In this document: one piece after another, positions 31,001 through 43,194 of the stretch
How positions within the stretch are numbered: position 1 is the stretch's first letter
How the letters are laid out: each line of letters starts with the position of its first letter
Assembly: GCF_001280085.1 (NCBI RefSeq)
Contig: NZ_LGED01000102.1
Coordinates: 1-64,000, forward strand
Source of the DNA: Saccharothrix sp. NRRL B-16348
GTDB taxonomy: Bacteria; Actinomycetota; Actinomycetes; Mycobacteriales; Pseudonocardiaceae
Reading direction: 5' to 3'
DNA length: 64,000 bases
Position numbers and translations under genes: made by a program
The notes under the pieces: model-generated
What the model saw: the letters and a program-made list of their open reading frames with translations, nothing else
What the model was told of the DNA's origin: nothing
Database searches by the model: none

Positions 31001-31207
31001 GAGGGTGTGGCGAAGCCCGCCGTGCAGGTGTCGTTCGACGACGGCACGACGTGGCGGCCGGCGCCGCTGGTCAAGGTCGGCGGGCGCTGGCTCGCGGCCG
31101 TCGTCCACCCGGCCGGCGCGAAGTTCGTCTCGCTCAAGGCGCAGGCGCGCGACGCCGCGGGCAACGCGGTCGACCAGACGATCATCCGGGCCTACGGGCT
31201 GCGGTGA
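28004..31207 (+). CDS. S8 family serine peptidase (subtilase), large secreted
   Basis: A 1067-aa secreted protease. Signal peptide RRTKASVLVAVVVMVAATVP, then a propeptide (to about residue 180) containing TLVTGDVVTVRGDRAQV, a motif of actinobacterial pro-subtilases. Catalytic triad: Asp203 (VAVLDTGVDSTHPDL), His235 (GHGTHVAATI), Ser407 (SGTSMSSPHVAGAA), with oxyanion Asn327 (SAGNSGP). The remaining 600 residues are beta-rich domains, beginning with the DUF11/Fn-like LSLGVAQW...RNAGTTPVTL and a bacterial Ig-like part, likely substrate binding or wall anchoring. ATG 28004 is chosen for spacing to GAGGGGAG; the in-frame GTG 27989 is upstream. It degrades extracellular protein. Confidence 0.93.
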   Translation: MSRRTKASVLVAVVVMVAATVPATAEPPERAQAQPVGAQVDGTVTLVTGDVVTVRGDRAQVRPGHGRAHVRFVQRLDEHGDLHVLPTDVLGDVRSGSLDERLFDVTGLIRAGYDDRSTRVTPLIVTSTGPAVAGEPLTSIGGYAVKAPKDTAFWAGARAAGVAKVWLDGPVRATLDRSVPQIGAPTAWEAGLTGAGAKVAVLDTGVDSTHPDLAGAVVESRNFTDSPDTDDRVGHGTHVAATITGSGRYQGVAPDSAVLNGKVLGDQGGGYESDIIAGMEWAVAAGADVVNMSLGSSMRTDGTDPMSLAVNQLTSSSGALFVVSAGNSGPSDQTIGSPAAAELALTVGAVDRSDQLAEFSSRGPRWGDDAIKPDITAPGVDIVAARAKEGSVGTPVGDAHVALSGTSMSSPHVAGAAAIVAAQHPDWTAAQIKGALMASAKPNADLTVHEQGAGRVDVAAAVTQTLAAEPASLSLGVAQWPHADDQPIERKIAYRNAGTTPVTLTPTADLRDPAGNPAPAGMVTFSPSTLTVPAGGEAAVVVTVDTSLDAPDGRYGGVVVATGGSTPLRTPIGVTKEVESYDVKMTFLDHTGAPTPEYFFRFVDVNHRKAYLGHDPSGTVVVRLPKGTFYGDAFIQTRATGQLTQVMEPSATVTGPTEFVFDARAGKPIALSVDEQDAEVGFTEVIFRRTMAWGDTGTGFIGFPPGAVLFAPSKTSAPGAASFTVAGRLAKPDGDGTFVGSPYQYSVSWRHDGAVPERLDRAFQRRDLAKVKSRIASSAPGTTGFRDQMAGGPLPLEITEYYSPGVDWYSDFVQMPEPQAFPPQSFQSTSLPRRFAAGRTVDEKWNAAVFGPAFPASNRDYEWAGRLGDELVVSAPMFSDQDPNHYGYSDVTAAKTTLHRDGVLLAESPYDGYVSGVVPAGKGTYQVHAEAERSGVAELSTRVVADWSFTSEHVAGSDPAGLPLLVVRFAPSLDAQNRAAAGRPFAIPVYVQRNGVTGAEGVAKPAVQVSFDDGTTWRPAPLVKVGGRWLAAVVHPAGAKFVSLKAQARDAAGNAVDQTIIRAYGLR

Positions 31208-31216
31208 TCGACCGCC

Positions 31217-31247
31217 GGACGCGCCCGGTCACCGGCCGGGCGCGTCC
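31217..31247. terminator. Bidirectional hairpin terminator
   Basis: Perfect 12-bp arms GGACGCGCCCGG / CCGGGCGCGTCC, seven-base loop, between the subtilase stop (31207) and the convergent HD gene. The right arm is within the last codons of the HD gene (stop 31229). Confidence 0.75.
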
Positions 31248-31831
31248 AGCGGGTTGCCCGTCACCTGCCGCGCCCAGCCGTCGCGCACCAGCCCGGCGGC
31301 GGCGCAGTGCGGTTTGCGCTCGGCCTGGTCCCGGGCCCGGGCCAGGAAGGCGTCGACGAACCCGAGCCGCGGGTAGCGGGTCACGACGTCGTCCTTGACC
31401 TGCTGGGCGAACCGGCCCAGCCCGCGCCCCGACACGTCGGCGGCCACCGCGACCTGCAACAGGTGGCTCTCCGGGTCCACCTCGGCGGGCACCTCGTCGC
31501 GCAGGTGCCGCACGATGACCTCCGCCAGCCGGTCCCGTCGCACCCGGCCCCACCCGGCGCCGGCCGCGAACACCCACGCCACGTGCCCGCTCGCCTCCTC
31601 GTACGGCAGCGTGTGGCTGTCGAACGGCGGTGTGAGCGCGAGGTCGTGCAGGAGGGCGGCGACGTACAGCAGCTCGCGGTCGTGGGCGATGTCCACGTCG
31701 GCCGCGTACGCGACGGCCAGCGAGTAGGCGCGCAACGAGTGGTTCAGCAGCCAGGGCTCGGCGTACTCGTGGCATACCTCGAGCGCGGCGGCGGCGGCCT
31801 TCGAGTCGGGCCGGGCGAAGATGAAGTCCAC
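31229..31831 (-). CDS. HD domain protein
   Basis: A 200-aa metal-dependent phosphohydrolase-fold protein. The HD pattern is clear: NHSLRAYSLAVAYAA supplies the first His, LLYVAALLHDLALT the HD pair, and VIVRHLRDEV plus AVAADVSGRG the downstream His and Asp. The arrangement and length resemble cyanamide-hydratase-like or nucleotidase-like HD proteins common in actinomycetes. Substrate unknown. GTG 31831 is the start. It is the last of a minus-strand series and shares its 3' end with the terminator at 31217-31247. Confidence 0.82.
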   Translation of the reverse strand: MDFIFARPDSKAAAAALEVCHEYAEPWLLNHSLRAYSLAVAYAADVDIAHDRELLYVAALLHDLALTPPFDSHTLPYEEASGHVAWVFAAGAGWGRVRRDRLAEVIVRHLRDEVPAEVDPESHLLQVAVAADVSGRGLGRFAQQVKDDVVTRYPRLGFVDAFLARARDQAERKPHCAAAGLVRDGWARQVTGNPLDAPGR

Positions 31832-31903
31832 GTCGTGCAGCGTAGGTGGGTGGGAACCGCGGGTGGGGAATCCGGAGCGGGCGTGTGGCGCCCGGCCGGA
31901 TCG

Positions 31904-32290
31904 CTACGACACCACGCCGTCGGCGACCAGGCCCGCCCAGATCGCCTCGCCGACCGCGGTCAGCGCCGACTGGGGCCGGATCATCACGGTGAACGCGCCG
32001 ATCCGGCCGTCCGCGTCCAGCTCGATCAGGTCGATGCCCTCGACCTGCCTGCCGCCCACCGCGGTGCGGAAGTGCAGGACGTGGCCGCCCGGCCCGTCGT
32101 ACTGGCCGACGTACCGGAAGTCCTCGAACGTCCGCTGGAGCACGCGGAACAGGGCCCGCACGGTGTCGATTCCCTCGAACGGCTGAAACTTCACCGGGCT
32201 GTGGAACGTGATGCCGTCGCTGAAGAACTCCGTCGCGCCGACGATGTCGCCCGCCTCGACGGCCGCCTTGAACCGCAGTGCCGCGTTCAT
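31904..32290 (-). CDS. SnoaL-like / NTF2-fold protein
   Basis: A 128-aa cone-fold protein: RFKAAVEAGDIVGATEFFSD, ITFHSPVKFQPFEG.DTVRAL, VLHFRTAVGGRQVEGIDLIE and DADGRIGAFTVMIRPQSAL match the SnoaL_2/NTF2 pattern, whose members are isomerases, cyclases, hydratases or binding proteins. Catalysis cannot be inferred. ATG 32290 follows GGAGG. It is 13 bp downstream of the dienoyl-CoA reductase gene and so forms the third gene of the padR operon. Confidence 0.85.
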   Translation of the reverse strand: MNAALRFKAAVEAGDIVGATEFFSDGITFHSPVKFQPFEGIDTVRALFRVLQRTFEDFRYVGQYDGPGGHVLHFRTAVGGRQVEGIDLIELDADGRIGAFTVMIRPQSALTAVGEAIWAGLVADGVVS

Positions 32291-32303
32291 CCGTGCCTCC
32301 TGG

Positions 32304-34907
<2,604 letters not shown>

Positions 34908-35005
34908 TAGCCCTACGGTCAGGAGATCGGCACGTGCATGGACACGGCGGAAACCCGAGCTGACACATCCGGTAGCCCGGGTGCCGGTGGCGCGCGTGAC
35001 GCCGA

Positions 35006-35716
35006 TCAGCCCGTCGTGCCGGCGCGGCGGCGTTCGATCAGGACTTCGATGCCGTCCAGGATCCGGTCCAGGCCGAACGTCCAGCCGTTGTCCCGGGGCG
35101 CGCCGTTGGTCGACCGCGCCGCCTCGTGCAACGCCGGGAAGCGGTCCTGGTGCTCGTGCAGGATCGTCCGCAACTGCTTCTCCGCCGTCCACGGCTGCGT
35201 GCCCGCCGTCGCGCCGGACTGGGTGTTGCGGATGTGCCCGCTGAGCAGGAACACCGCGTCCATCCGCTCACCGCCGTCGAGCCCGGTGCCGTCGAGCGCG
35301 GCCACCGCGGACTCCGTCCAGCCCACCTCGCGCGGACCGGTCATGCGCTCGCCGGTCGTCGCGGCGGGCAGCCAGGGGTGGCGGCGCCACGCCTCGCGCA
35401 TCAGGTCGGACCAGGCGACGAGCCTCGGCCGCCACCCGCCCGGCACCGCGCCCAGGTCCGGCGGCTCGCCGACGGCCGACTCGATCATCACCGCGACCAG
35501 CTCGGCCTTGCTCGCCACGTGCCGGTACAGCGCCATCTTCGTGACGTCCAACCGTGCCGCGACCTGCTGCATCGACACCGACGCCATGCCTTCCGCGTCG
35601 GCGACCTCGATCGCCGCGGCGGCGATGCGGTCGACGGTGAGCGCGAGCCTCGGCGGCCGTGCGGGCTTGTCCCGCGCACCCCACAGCAAGTCCACGCCCT
35701 GGTCGTCGCTCGCCAT
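35006..35716 (-). CDS. TetR/AcrR family regulator (TetR_C_1 type)
   Basis: A 236-aa regulator. The basic opening LLWGARDKPARPPRLALTVD leads into the HTH: VDRIAAAAIEVADAEGMASV and MQQVAARLDVTKMALYRHVA with SKAELVAVM. The ligand domain (70-230) resembles the tetracycline-repressor C-terminal class (LGAVPGGWRPRLVAWSDLMR, AWRRHPWL). It is divergent from a VOC gene; four 15-bp operator-like sites fill the 135-bp intergenic region. ATG 35716 is the start. The regulator probably represses both genes, with a small-molecule inducer. Confidence 0.92.
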   Translation of the reverse strand: MASDDQGVDLLWGARDKPARPPRLALTVDRIAAAAIEVADAEGMASVSMQQVAARLDVTKMALYRHVASKAELVAVMIESAVGEPPDLGAVPGGWRPRLVAWSDLMREAWRRHPWLPAATTGERMTGPREVGWTESAVAALDGTGLDGGERMDAVFLLSGHIRNTQSGATAGTQPWTAEKQLRTILHEHQDRFPALHEAARSTNGAPRDNGWTFGLDRILDGIEVLIERRRAGTTG

Positions 35717-35762
35717 CCGCTCACCGGCTTCCGAAATCGGGGGTTGCTCACGTTGTCGATCT

Positions 35763-35833
35763 GTGTCTATCGTACACCCAGTGTCCGACGGACACACAAG
35801 TATCCGCAGGACACACCGGTGTCCGACTGTGCC
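35763..35833. promoter_or_regulatory. Four-copy operator array between tetR and VOC genes
   Basis: Four 15-bp near-palindromes at 35763 (GTGTCTATCGTACAC), 35781 (GTGTCCGACGGACAC, perfect with one central base), 35800 (GTATCCGCAGGACAC) and 35819 (GTGTCCGACTGTGCC), starting 18, 19 and 19 bp apart, just under two helical turns. Such phasing suggests cooperative TetR binding. Confidence 0.75.
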
Positions 35834-35851
35834 GATGGGGGCGTCAGAACC

Positions 35852-36250
35852 ATGTCCGTGAAGATCTTCGTGAACCTGCCGGTGACCGACCTGACCAAGT
35901 CGATCGAGTTCTTCGCCGCGCTCGGCTTCGCGCACAACCCGCAGTTCACCGACGAGAACGCGTCCTGCGTCGTGTTCAGCGACTCCGTCTACGCGATGCT
36001 GGTGACCAAGCCGTTCTTCAAGACGTTCACCACCAAGGAGATCGCCGACGCCGCCACCACCACGGAGGCGATCATCGCGCTGTCGCTGGACAGCCGCGAG
36101 CAGGTCGACGAGCTGGCGGACAAGGCGCTGGCCTCGGGCGGCGGGTTCGTCAAGGACGCGGAGGACCACGGCTTCATGTACGGCCGCAGCTTCGAGGACC
36201 TCGACGGCCACGTGTGGAACGTGTTCTGGATGGACGAGTCCGCCGTCTAG
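35852..36250 (+). CDS. VOC family (glyoxalase/bleomycin-resistance fold) protein
   Basis: A 132-aa vicinal-oxygen-chelate protein: KIFVNLPVTDLTKSIEFFAA followed by LGFAHNPQFTDENASCVVFS, then VDELADKALASGGGFVKDAE and FMYGRSFEDLDGHVWNVFWM, the expected duplicated beta-alpha-beta-beta pattern of the CatB/PhnB-like actinobacterial subgroup. The terminal E-D-L-D-G-H-V-W-N-V motif contains the usual metal or ligand residues. Function could be ligand sequestration or isomerisation. ATG 35852 follows the operator array by about 18 bases and the upstream base GGGGGCGTCAGAAC gives a weak ribosome site. Confidence 0.9.
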   Translation: MSVKIFVNLPVTDLTKSIEFFAALGFAHNPQFTDENASCVVFSDSVYAMLVTKPFFKTFTTKEIADAATTTEAIIALSLDSREQVDELADKALASGGGFVKDAEDHGFMYGRSFEDLDGHVWNVFWMDESAV

Positions 36251-36275
36251 CGGTCAGTCGCTCCAAGGGACGCGC

Positions 36276-36302
36276 GGAGGGCCGGTCGCACGCCGGCCCT
36301 CC
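36276..36302. terminator. Hairpin terminator (first of three stacked)
   Basis: GGAGGGCCGG / CCGGCCCTCC, 10-bp arms, seven-base loop, downstream of the VOC gene. Confidence 0.75.
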
Positions 36303-36308
36303 GGACCT

Positions 36309-36352
36309 GCCGGGCGGCGGGGGAGCGCAGGGTTCTCCCGCCGCCGCCCGGC
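36309..36352. terminator. Hairpin (second of three stacked)
   Basis: GCCGGGCGGCGGGGGAG pairs with CTCCCGCCGCCGCCCGGC with one bulge. Between convergent VOC and lectin genes. Confidence 0.7.
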
Positions 36353-36390
36353 TGATCACCCGAGCCCGAGGACCGGGCCGGGTGATCAGC
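36351..36390. terminator. Hairpin (third of three stacked)
   Basis: GCTGATCACCC (36351-36361) pairs perfectly with GGGTGATCAGC (36380-36390). It shares its first two bases with the preceding stem, so the two may be alternative structures. Confidence 0.65.
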
Positions 36391-36406
36391 CGGTGACCGG
36401 CGGGCG

Positions 36407-36904
36407 TCAGCCGATTTGCCACTGCTGGTCGGCCGCGCCGACGCAGTCCCACATCACGACCGCCGCGCCGTTGCCCCGGTTGGCGGCGGGGATCGTCAGG
36501 CACTTGTTGTTCGAGTTCCGCAGCTCGCTGCCGTTGAACCGCCACTGCTGCCCCTGACAGTCCCACTGGTTGAGGCCCGCTCCGTTGGCGCCGTTGCTGT
36601 CGTTGACGTCGAGGCACCTGCCGCTGAACACGTTGCGGTACTCGCTGCCGTTGCTCTCCCACTTCTGGGTGTCGCCACCGGTGCAAGTCCACATGGCCAC
36701 GGCGCCGCCGTTGGCCGTGTTGCCACCCCGCACTTCGAGGCACAACCCGCTCAGCCTCGACACGATCTGGACGCCGGCCTCCGCCTGCTCGGACCGCGGC
36801 TGCGGCGCGGTGCCCGCCGAGGCCGAGGCGCTGACGAGACCGCCGACTGCCAGCGCCGCGGCGGCCACGCCCGTGAGAAGCCCTTTCGAACCGGACCGGA
36901 TCAT
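36407..36904 (-). CDS. Secreted ricin-type beta-trefoil lectin
   Basis: A 165-aa secreted carbohydrate-binding protein consisting of one CBM13/RICIN trefoil. The signal peptide is KGLLTGVAAAALAVGGLVSA with an ASASA cleavage site. Three Q-x-W subdomains each carry a Cys pair: SGLCLEVRGGNTANGGAVAM with WTC, SGRCLDVNDSNGANGAGLNQ with WDC, and NKCLTIPAANRGNGAAVVMW with DC. No catalytic domain is attached, so it probably binds glycans on its own. ATG 36904 is the start. It is divergent from the LuxR gene and convergent with the VOC gene. Confidence 0.9.
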   Translation of the reverse strand: MIRSGSKGLLTGVAAAALAVGGLVSASASAGTAPQPRSEQAEAGVQIVSRLSGLCLEVRGGNTANGGAVAMWTCTGGDTQKWESNGSEYRNVFSGRCLDVNDSNGANGAGLNQWDCQGQQWRFNGSELRNSNNKCLTIPAANRGNGAAVVMWDCVGAADQQWQIG

Positions 36905-37065
36905 GGTGTCCTCCCCTTGAACCTCTGGTGCAGGTCCGCGCTGCCACGCGACCTGCACTGAACCCTCCGCCGGGTGGCGGCTCGGCGGGTATCCCGAAAC
37001 TTGGGGATGCCGGGCGGGCGTCCGCGGCGTTGCGGCGCGGACGCGAACGGCTCACACTGCGCGGT

Positions 37066-38100
37066 GTGGACCGTTCGGGGGAGCGGTTGCTGCGCGAGTT
37101 GACCGCGGCGACCGGACAGGGTGCGAGCTGGGGCGAGTCCGGCGCGGAACTCTCACGGGCCCTCGCGTCCGTGGTGCCGCACGACGGGGCGCGCTTGACG
37201 GGTCTGAATCCGGCGACCGGGTTCGGACCGGCTTCGTTCAGCTTCTGGCACGGTTACGAAGCGGACTTCGGCCAGGGGTTGCTGCACGGTTGCCACACGG
37301 GCCAGGACCCGTGCCTGCGCGAGGATCTCGCGCGCCGACCGGTCCCGGTCGACGTAGTGGCGGGCGCGGGCGACGGCCCGCGGCACCGCGCGGTGCGGCG
37401 GCTGTTCGCCGATCACGGCGTCCACAGCGAGCTGCGGCTGCTGCTGCGGGACGTCCGCGGCGTGTGGGGGACACTCGGCCTGATCAGGGCGCGCGACGCC
37501 CGACCGTTCAGCGACGAGGACCTCGGCAACGCGGCGCGGCTCGGACCGACCTTGGCGGCGTTCCTCCGCCGGTACGTGACCGCGGGCCCGCTGGTGCCCG
37601 ACACGGAGAGCCCGCCGCCGGGCGTGATCGTCCTCGGCCCGGACCACGAGATCAGAGCGGCCACTCCGGCGGCGCTCGCCTGGCGGGAGCGGCTGGAGAG
37701 CCGCCTGCGCGCTCCGGAGTGGACCGGCAGGTCCTTCTTCGCCGGGATGTCCGCCCTGGCCCGCACCCCGGCGGGCGCGCCGCTGGTGCTGGGCCCGGCG
37801 GCGAGCTACGGGCGGTGGATCGCGTGCCAGGCGGAGCGGCTGGACGCCGATGGCGCGGGCGACGTGGCGGTCGTCATCCAGGCGGCCACGGCCGCGCAAC
37901 TGCTCCCGTCCTTCTGCTCCTGGTACGGCATCACGGCCCGCGAACGCCAGGTCGTCGAGCAGTTGCACGCGGGTGCGGCGCCCAAGCACATCGCCCGCAG
38001 GCTCGACCTGTCGGTGCACACGGTCAACGACCACCTGAAGGCGGTCTTCCGCAAGACCGGCGCCCAAGGCCGTGACGAGCTCATCGCCGCGATCAACTGA
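37066..38100 (+). CDS. LuxR-family regulator with N-terminal GAF-like sensor
   Basis: A 344-aa regulator. The C-terminal LuxR HTH is clear: ITARERQVVEQLHAGAAPKH, then IARRLDLSVHTVNDHLKAVF and RKTGAQGRDELIAAIN. Residues 20-160 look like a GAF sensor (SRALASVVPHDGARLTGLNP, ELRLLLRDVRGVWGTLGLIR). No receiver domain is present, so input is probably a ligand rather than phosphorylation. GTG 37066 gives a protein without the low-complexity leader that an ATG at 36928 would add; neither has a good ribosome site. Divergent from the lectin gene, its likely target. Confidence 0.8.
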   Translation: MDRSGERLLRELTAATGQGASWGESGAELSRALASVVPHDGARLTGLNPATGFGPASFSFWHGYEADFGQGLLHGCHTGQDPCLREDLARRPVPVDVVAGAGDGPRHRAVRRLFADHGVHSELRLLLRDVRGVWGTLGLIRARDARPFSDEDLGNAARLGPTLAAFLRRYVTAGPLVPDTESPPPGVIVLGPDHEIRAATPAALAWRERLESRLRAPEWTGRSFFAGMSALARTPAGAPLVLGPAASYGRWIACQAERLDADGAGDVAVVIQAATAAQLLPSFCSWYGITARERQVVEQLHAGAAPKHIARRLDLSVHTVNDHLKAVFRKTGAQGRDELIAAIN

Positions 38101-38179
38101 CCGTGCCGGAGGCGGCTCGCCGGGGGTGGCCGGATGCGGCGGCGCGGGCGCAGGAACCCGCGCCGCCGCCCGACGCGGG

Positions 38180-40599
<2,420 letters not shown>

Positions 40600-40637
40600 C
40601 GCACCACCCTTGCGGTTGACCGTGCCGCAGGCAAGCG

Positions 40638-40675
40638 GGACACGGCCCGCTCCGCGAGGGGAACGGGCCGTGTCC
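40638..40675. terminator. Hairpin terminator after the chitinase gene
   Basis: Perfect 12-bp arms GGACACGGCCCG (40638-40649) / CGGGCCGTGTCC (40664-40675), 14-base loop, downstream of the chitinase stop at 40684. Confidence 0.75.
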
Positions 40676-40683
40676 GCGTTCGG

Positions 40684-42072
40684 TCAGGCGGGGAGCCGCC
40701 AGACCTGGTTCGACGAGGCGAAGCAGTCCCAGAGCTGCAACCGGGTGCCGTCGGCCGAGCTGGGTCCGGTGGCGTCGAGGCAGCGGCCCGAGGCGGGGTT
40801 GCGCAGCGTGCCGTCGGAGGCGGCCTGCCACTTCTGCGCGCCCGTGCCGTTGCAGTCCCACAGCTGGACGACGGTGCCGTTGGCGGTGCCCGCGCTCGCC
40901 ACGTCCAGGCACTTGCCGAGGGCGCGCAGCGAGCCGTCGCCGGCGACCGTCCAGCTCTGGGCGTTGGTGCCGTTGCACGTCCACAGCTGGACCGCGGTGC
41001 CGTTGGCCGAGGACGCGCCGGCCACGTCGACGCACTTGCCCGCGATGCCGGTGATGGGACCGGTGCGGCCGGGCGGGGTGGTGCCGCCCATGACCGTGTC
41101 GTAGATGGCGCTCAGGAGGGAGGTGCCGCCGGTGGTGTCCTGCGACAGCTCCCAGTTCATCACGCCGCCCGCGTTGGCCATGGCCCACTGGGTTTTGCGC
41201 TTGATCGTGGGCACGCCGTTGTAGCACTGCTGGACGCCGCTGACGGTGACGCAGTCGCGGTTGGCGTTGGCCGGGTCCATGGCGACGAGCTGCGCGTAGG
41301 TGTAGTAGTTCGGCCTGCTGTAGAACGGCACGCCGAGCACGGCCTTGGCGGAGGGCAGGCCGCGTGACTTCCAGTAGTTGACGGTGCCGATGGACCAGTC
41401 GTAGTTGGCGTGCGGGCTGCCGCCGTCGTAGGCCATGATGTTGAGCCAGTCGACCTGGCCGAACACGGCGGTCTGAACGCCTTCCGCGGTGCCGCCGCCG
41501 GACACGACCGCGGCGGTGAGGAGCTTGCCGCGGCTGTGCATGGCGGTGCTGAGCTGTCCCATGAGCGCGGTGAAGTTGGTCGCCGACGTGCCGGGATCCG
41601 GGTACTCCCAGTCGATGTCGACGCCGTCGAGGTTGTACTGGTTCACCGCGCCGACGACGGCGTTGACGAACGTGGTGCGGCTGGTCGCGTTGGCGGCCAG
41701 GGCCTCGAACGCGGAGTCGTTGCCGTCGTTCCAGCCGCCGATGGCGAGCGAGACGCGCACGCCGTTGTCGTGCGCGAGGATGACCAGGGACGAGAGCTTG
41801 CCCGGGTCGGGGATGGCCTGGAGCGTGCCGTTGGCGTTGGGCAGGGCGAACGCGTAGTTGATGTGGGTGAGCTTGGTGTACTGGACGGCGTTGACGCTGC
41901 CCGCCCACGACGGCAGGTAGCCGACGCTCTTGAAGCCGTTGGGCAGGACGGTGGCCTGTGCCGCCGGTGCGGTGGCGACGGCCACCGCGAGGCCGGCCGC
42001 CGCGGTGGCGAGGGCGAGGCCCGCGGCGCCCCACCGGGTTGACGCGCGCCGTGATGGTGCGGGGGACTGCAT
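40684..42072 (-). CDS. GH18 chitinase with C-terminal ricin-type trefoil domain
   Basis: A 462-aa secreted chitinase. Signal peptide: RWGAAGLALATAAAGLAVAV and an AQA cleavage region. The GH18 barrel (45-335) has SVGYLPSWAG, VSLAIGGWND and the catalytic DxxDxDxE at residues 149-156 (LDGVDIDWEYP), plus MAYDGGSPHANYDWSIG. The C-terminal 120 residues are a CBM13/RICIN trefoil with three QLW repeats (AVQLWTCNGTNAQSW, VVQLWDCNGTGAQKW, RLQLWDCFASSNQVW). The GH18 domain is of the short bacterial (Bacillus/Streptomyces chitinase D-like) class. ATG 42072 is the start. It hydrolyses chitin outside the cell. Confidence 0.94.
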   Translation of the reverse strand: MQSPAPSRRASTRWGAAGLALATAAAGLAVAVATAPAAQATVLPNGFKSVGYLPSWAGSVNAVQYTKLTHINYAFALPNANGTLQAIPDPGKLSSLVILAHDNGVRVSLAIGGWNDGNDSAFEALAANATSRTTFVNAVVGAVNQYNLDGVDIDWEYPDPGTSATNFTALMGQLSTAMHSRGKLLTAAVVSGGGTAEGVQTAVFGQVDWLNIMAYDGGSPHANYDWSIGTVNYWKSRGLPSAKAVLGVPFYSRPNYYTYAQLVAMDPANANRDCVTVSGVQQCYNGVPTIKRKTQWAMANAGGVMNWELSQDTTGGTSLLSAIYDTVMGGTTPPGRTGPITGIAGKCVDVAGASSANGTAVQLWTCNGTNAQSWTVAGDGSLRALGKCLDVASAGTANGTVVQLWDCNGTGAQKWQAASDGTLRNPASGRCLDATGPSSADGTRLQLWDCFASSNQVWRLPA

Positions 42073-42177
42073 GGGGACGTGGTCCTTTCACAGGGATGAC
42101 CATGGCCGTCGTTCGCGCGGATGGCGGCGGATCCGCGTGGTCGCCGGCAGGGGACTCGGCAGCCGCGGCCGACCTTA

Positions 42178-43068
42178 CTAGCGCACTTGATTCAAGTCAC
42201 GATAAAAGTCGACGGGCGCCGCGATGACGAGTTGTCGCAGGCGGGAGGGGTCGGCGATGACGTCGTAGGCGGCGATCCGGTCGTCCCGGACCGTGACGGT
42301 GAGGGCGAGCCGGAGCCGTCCGCGCGGTGCGACGACGATGCCGACGCGACCGTCCACGAGGGCCGGTTCGGCGTGGCGCGCGTTCGCGGCGAGGACGACG
42401 GTCTCGGCGGCGACGGCGTGCGCGCCGCGGACCTCGGTCGCCGTGCCGGGTGGCAGGACGGCGGGGTCGGCGCGGCGGACGACGTCGGGGTCGAGCACGG
42501 CGAGCAGCGCGTCGAAGTCGCCCGCGCGTGCGGCGGCGAGGAAGGCGTCCACGACGTGCCGGTGGCGGGTGAGCTCGGCGTCGGGGAGCGTGGTGGCGCC
42601 GCGGACCTTGTGCCGGGCGCGGCTGGCGAGCTTCTTGGTGGTGGCCGTGCTGCGGCCGACGATCGGCGCGATCCGCTCGAACGGCACGGCGAACGTGTCG
42701 TGCAGGACGAACGCGACGCGTTCGGCGGGCCCGAGGGCGTCGAGGACGACGAGCAGCGCCCGCCCGACCGACTCGGCCAGCACCGCCTCGGTCTCCGGGT
42801 CGTCGTCGGCGGGCAGGTCGGGCACCTGGTCGACGGTGTCCTCTCGGCGGGCCCGGCGGTGGCGGAGCACGTCCAGGCACACGCGGGAGACGACGGTGCG
42901 CAGCCAGGCGGCGAGGTTGTCGATCCCGTCGGCGTCGACCCGGCCCAGCCGCAACCAGGTCTCCTGCACGGCGTCCTCGGCTTCGGGCAGGGAGCCGAGC
43001 ATCCGGTGGGCGACCGCGCGCAGGTGCCCGCGGTGCGCCTCGAATCGGTCCGCCAGCTCGTCGCGCAT
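42178..43068 (-). CDS. ECF41-like sigma-70 family factor with C-terminal SnoaL-like domain
   Basis: A 296-aa extracytoplasmic-function sigma factor. Region 2: FEAHRGHLRAVAHRMLGSLP and EAEDAVQETWLRLGR, then DGIDNLAAWLRTVVSRVCLD. Region 4: LDALGPAERVAFVLHDTFAV and FERIAPIVGRSTATTKKLAS. Beyond residue 175 is a SnoaL/NTF2-like extension (HVVDAFLAAARAGDFDALLA, RLALTVTVRDDRIAAYDVIA), which in ECF41 sigma factors replaces an anti-sigma factor. No anti-sigma gene adjoins, which fits. ECF41 target genes usually lie next to the sigma gene and encode carboxymuconolactone-decarboxylase-like or oxidoreductase proteins; here the neighbour is an SRPBCC protein, so the target is not obvious. Confidence 0.9.
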   Translation of the reverse strand: MRDELADRFEAHRGHLRAVAHRMLGSLPEAEDAVQETWLRLGRVDADGIDNLAAWLRTVVSRVCLDVLRHRRARREDTVDQVPDLPADDDPETEAVLAESVGRALLVVLDALGPAERVAFVLHDTFAVPFERIAPIVGRSTATTKKLASRARHKVRGATTLPDAELTRHRHVVDAFLAAARAGDFDALLAVLDPDVVRRADPAVLPPGTATEVRGAHAVAAETVVLAANARHAEPALVDGRVGIVVAPRGRLRLALTVTVRDDRIAAYDVIADPSRLRQLVIAAPVDFYRDLNQVR

Positions 43069-43194
43069 CGGTGCCCTCCCGGTCGTCTACCGGGTGGACG
43101 AGCCGGCGCGGCGAAAGGTGACGGGCTCGCGCGGCCGACGTGGCAGCCGTGACGCGGGCTACCGGCGGGTAGGTCGATCGGCTAGGTTCCGGGC

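Noticed and set aside
27971..31108. Long minus-strand frame opposite the subtilase
   Set aside because: Complements the subtilase coding strand, low complexity and Arg/His-rich; no domain, no ribosome site.
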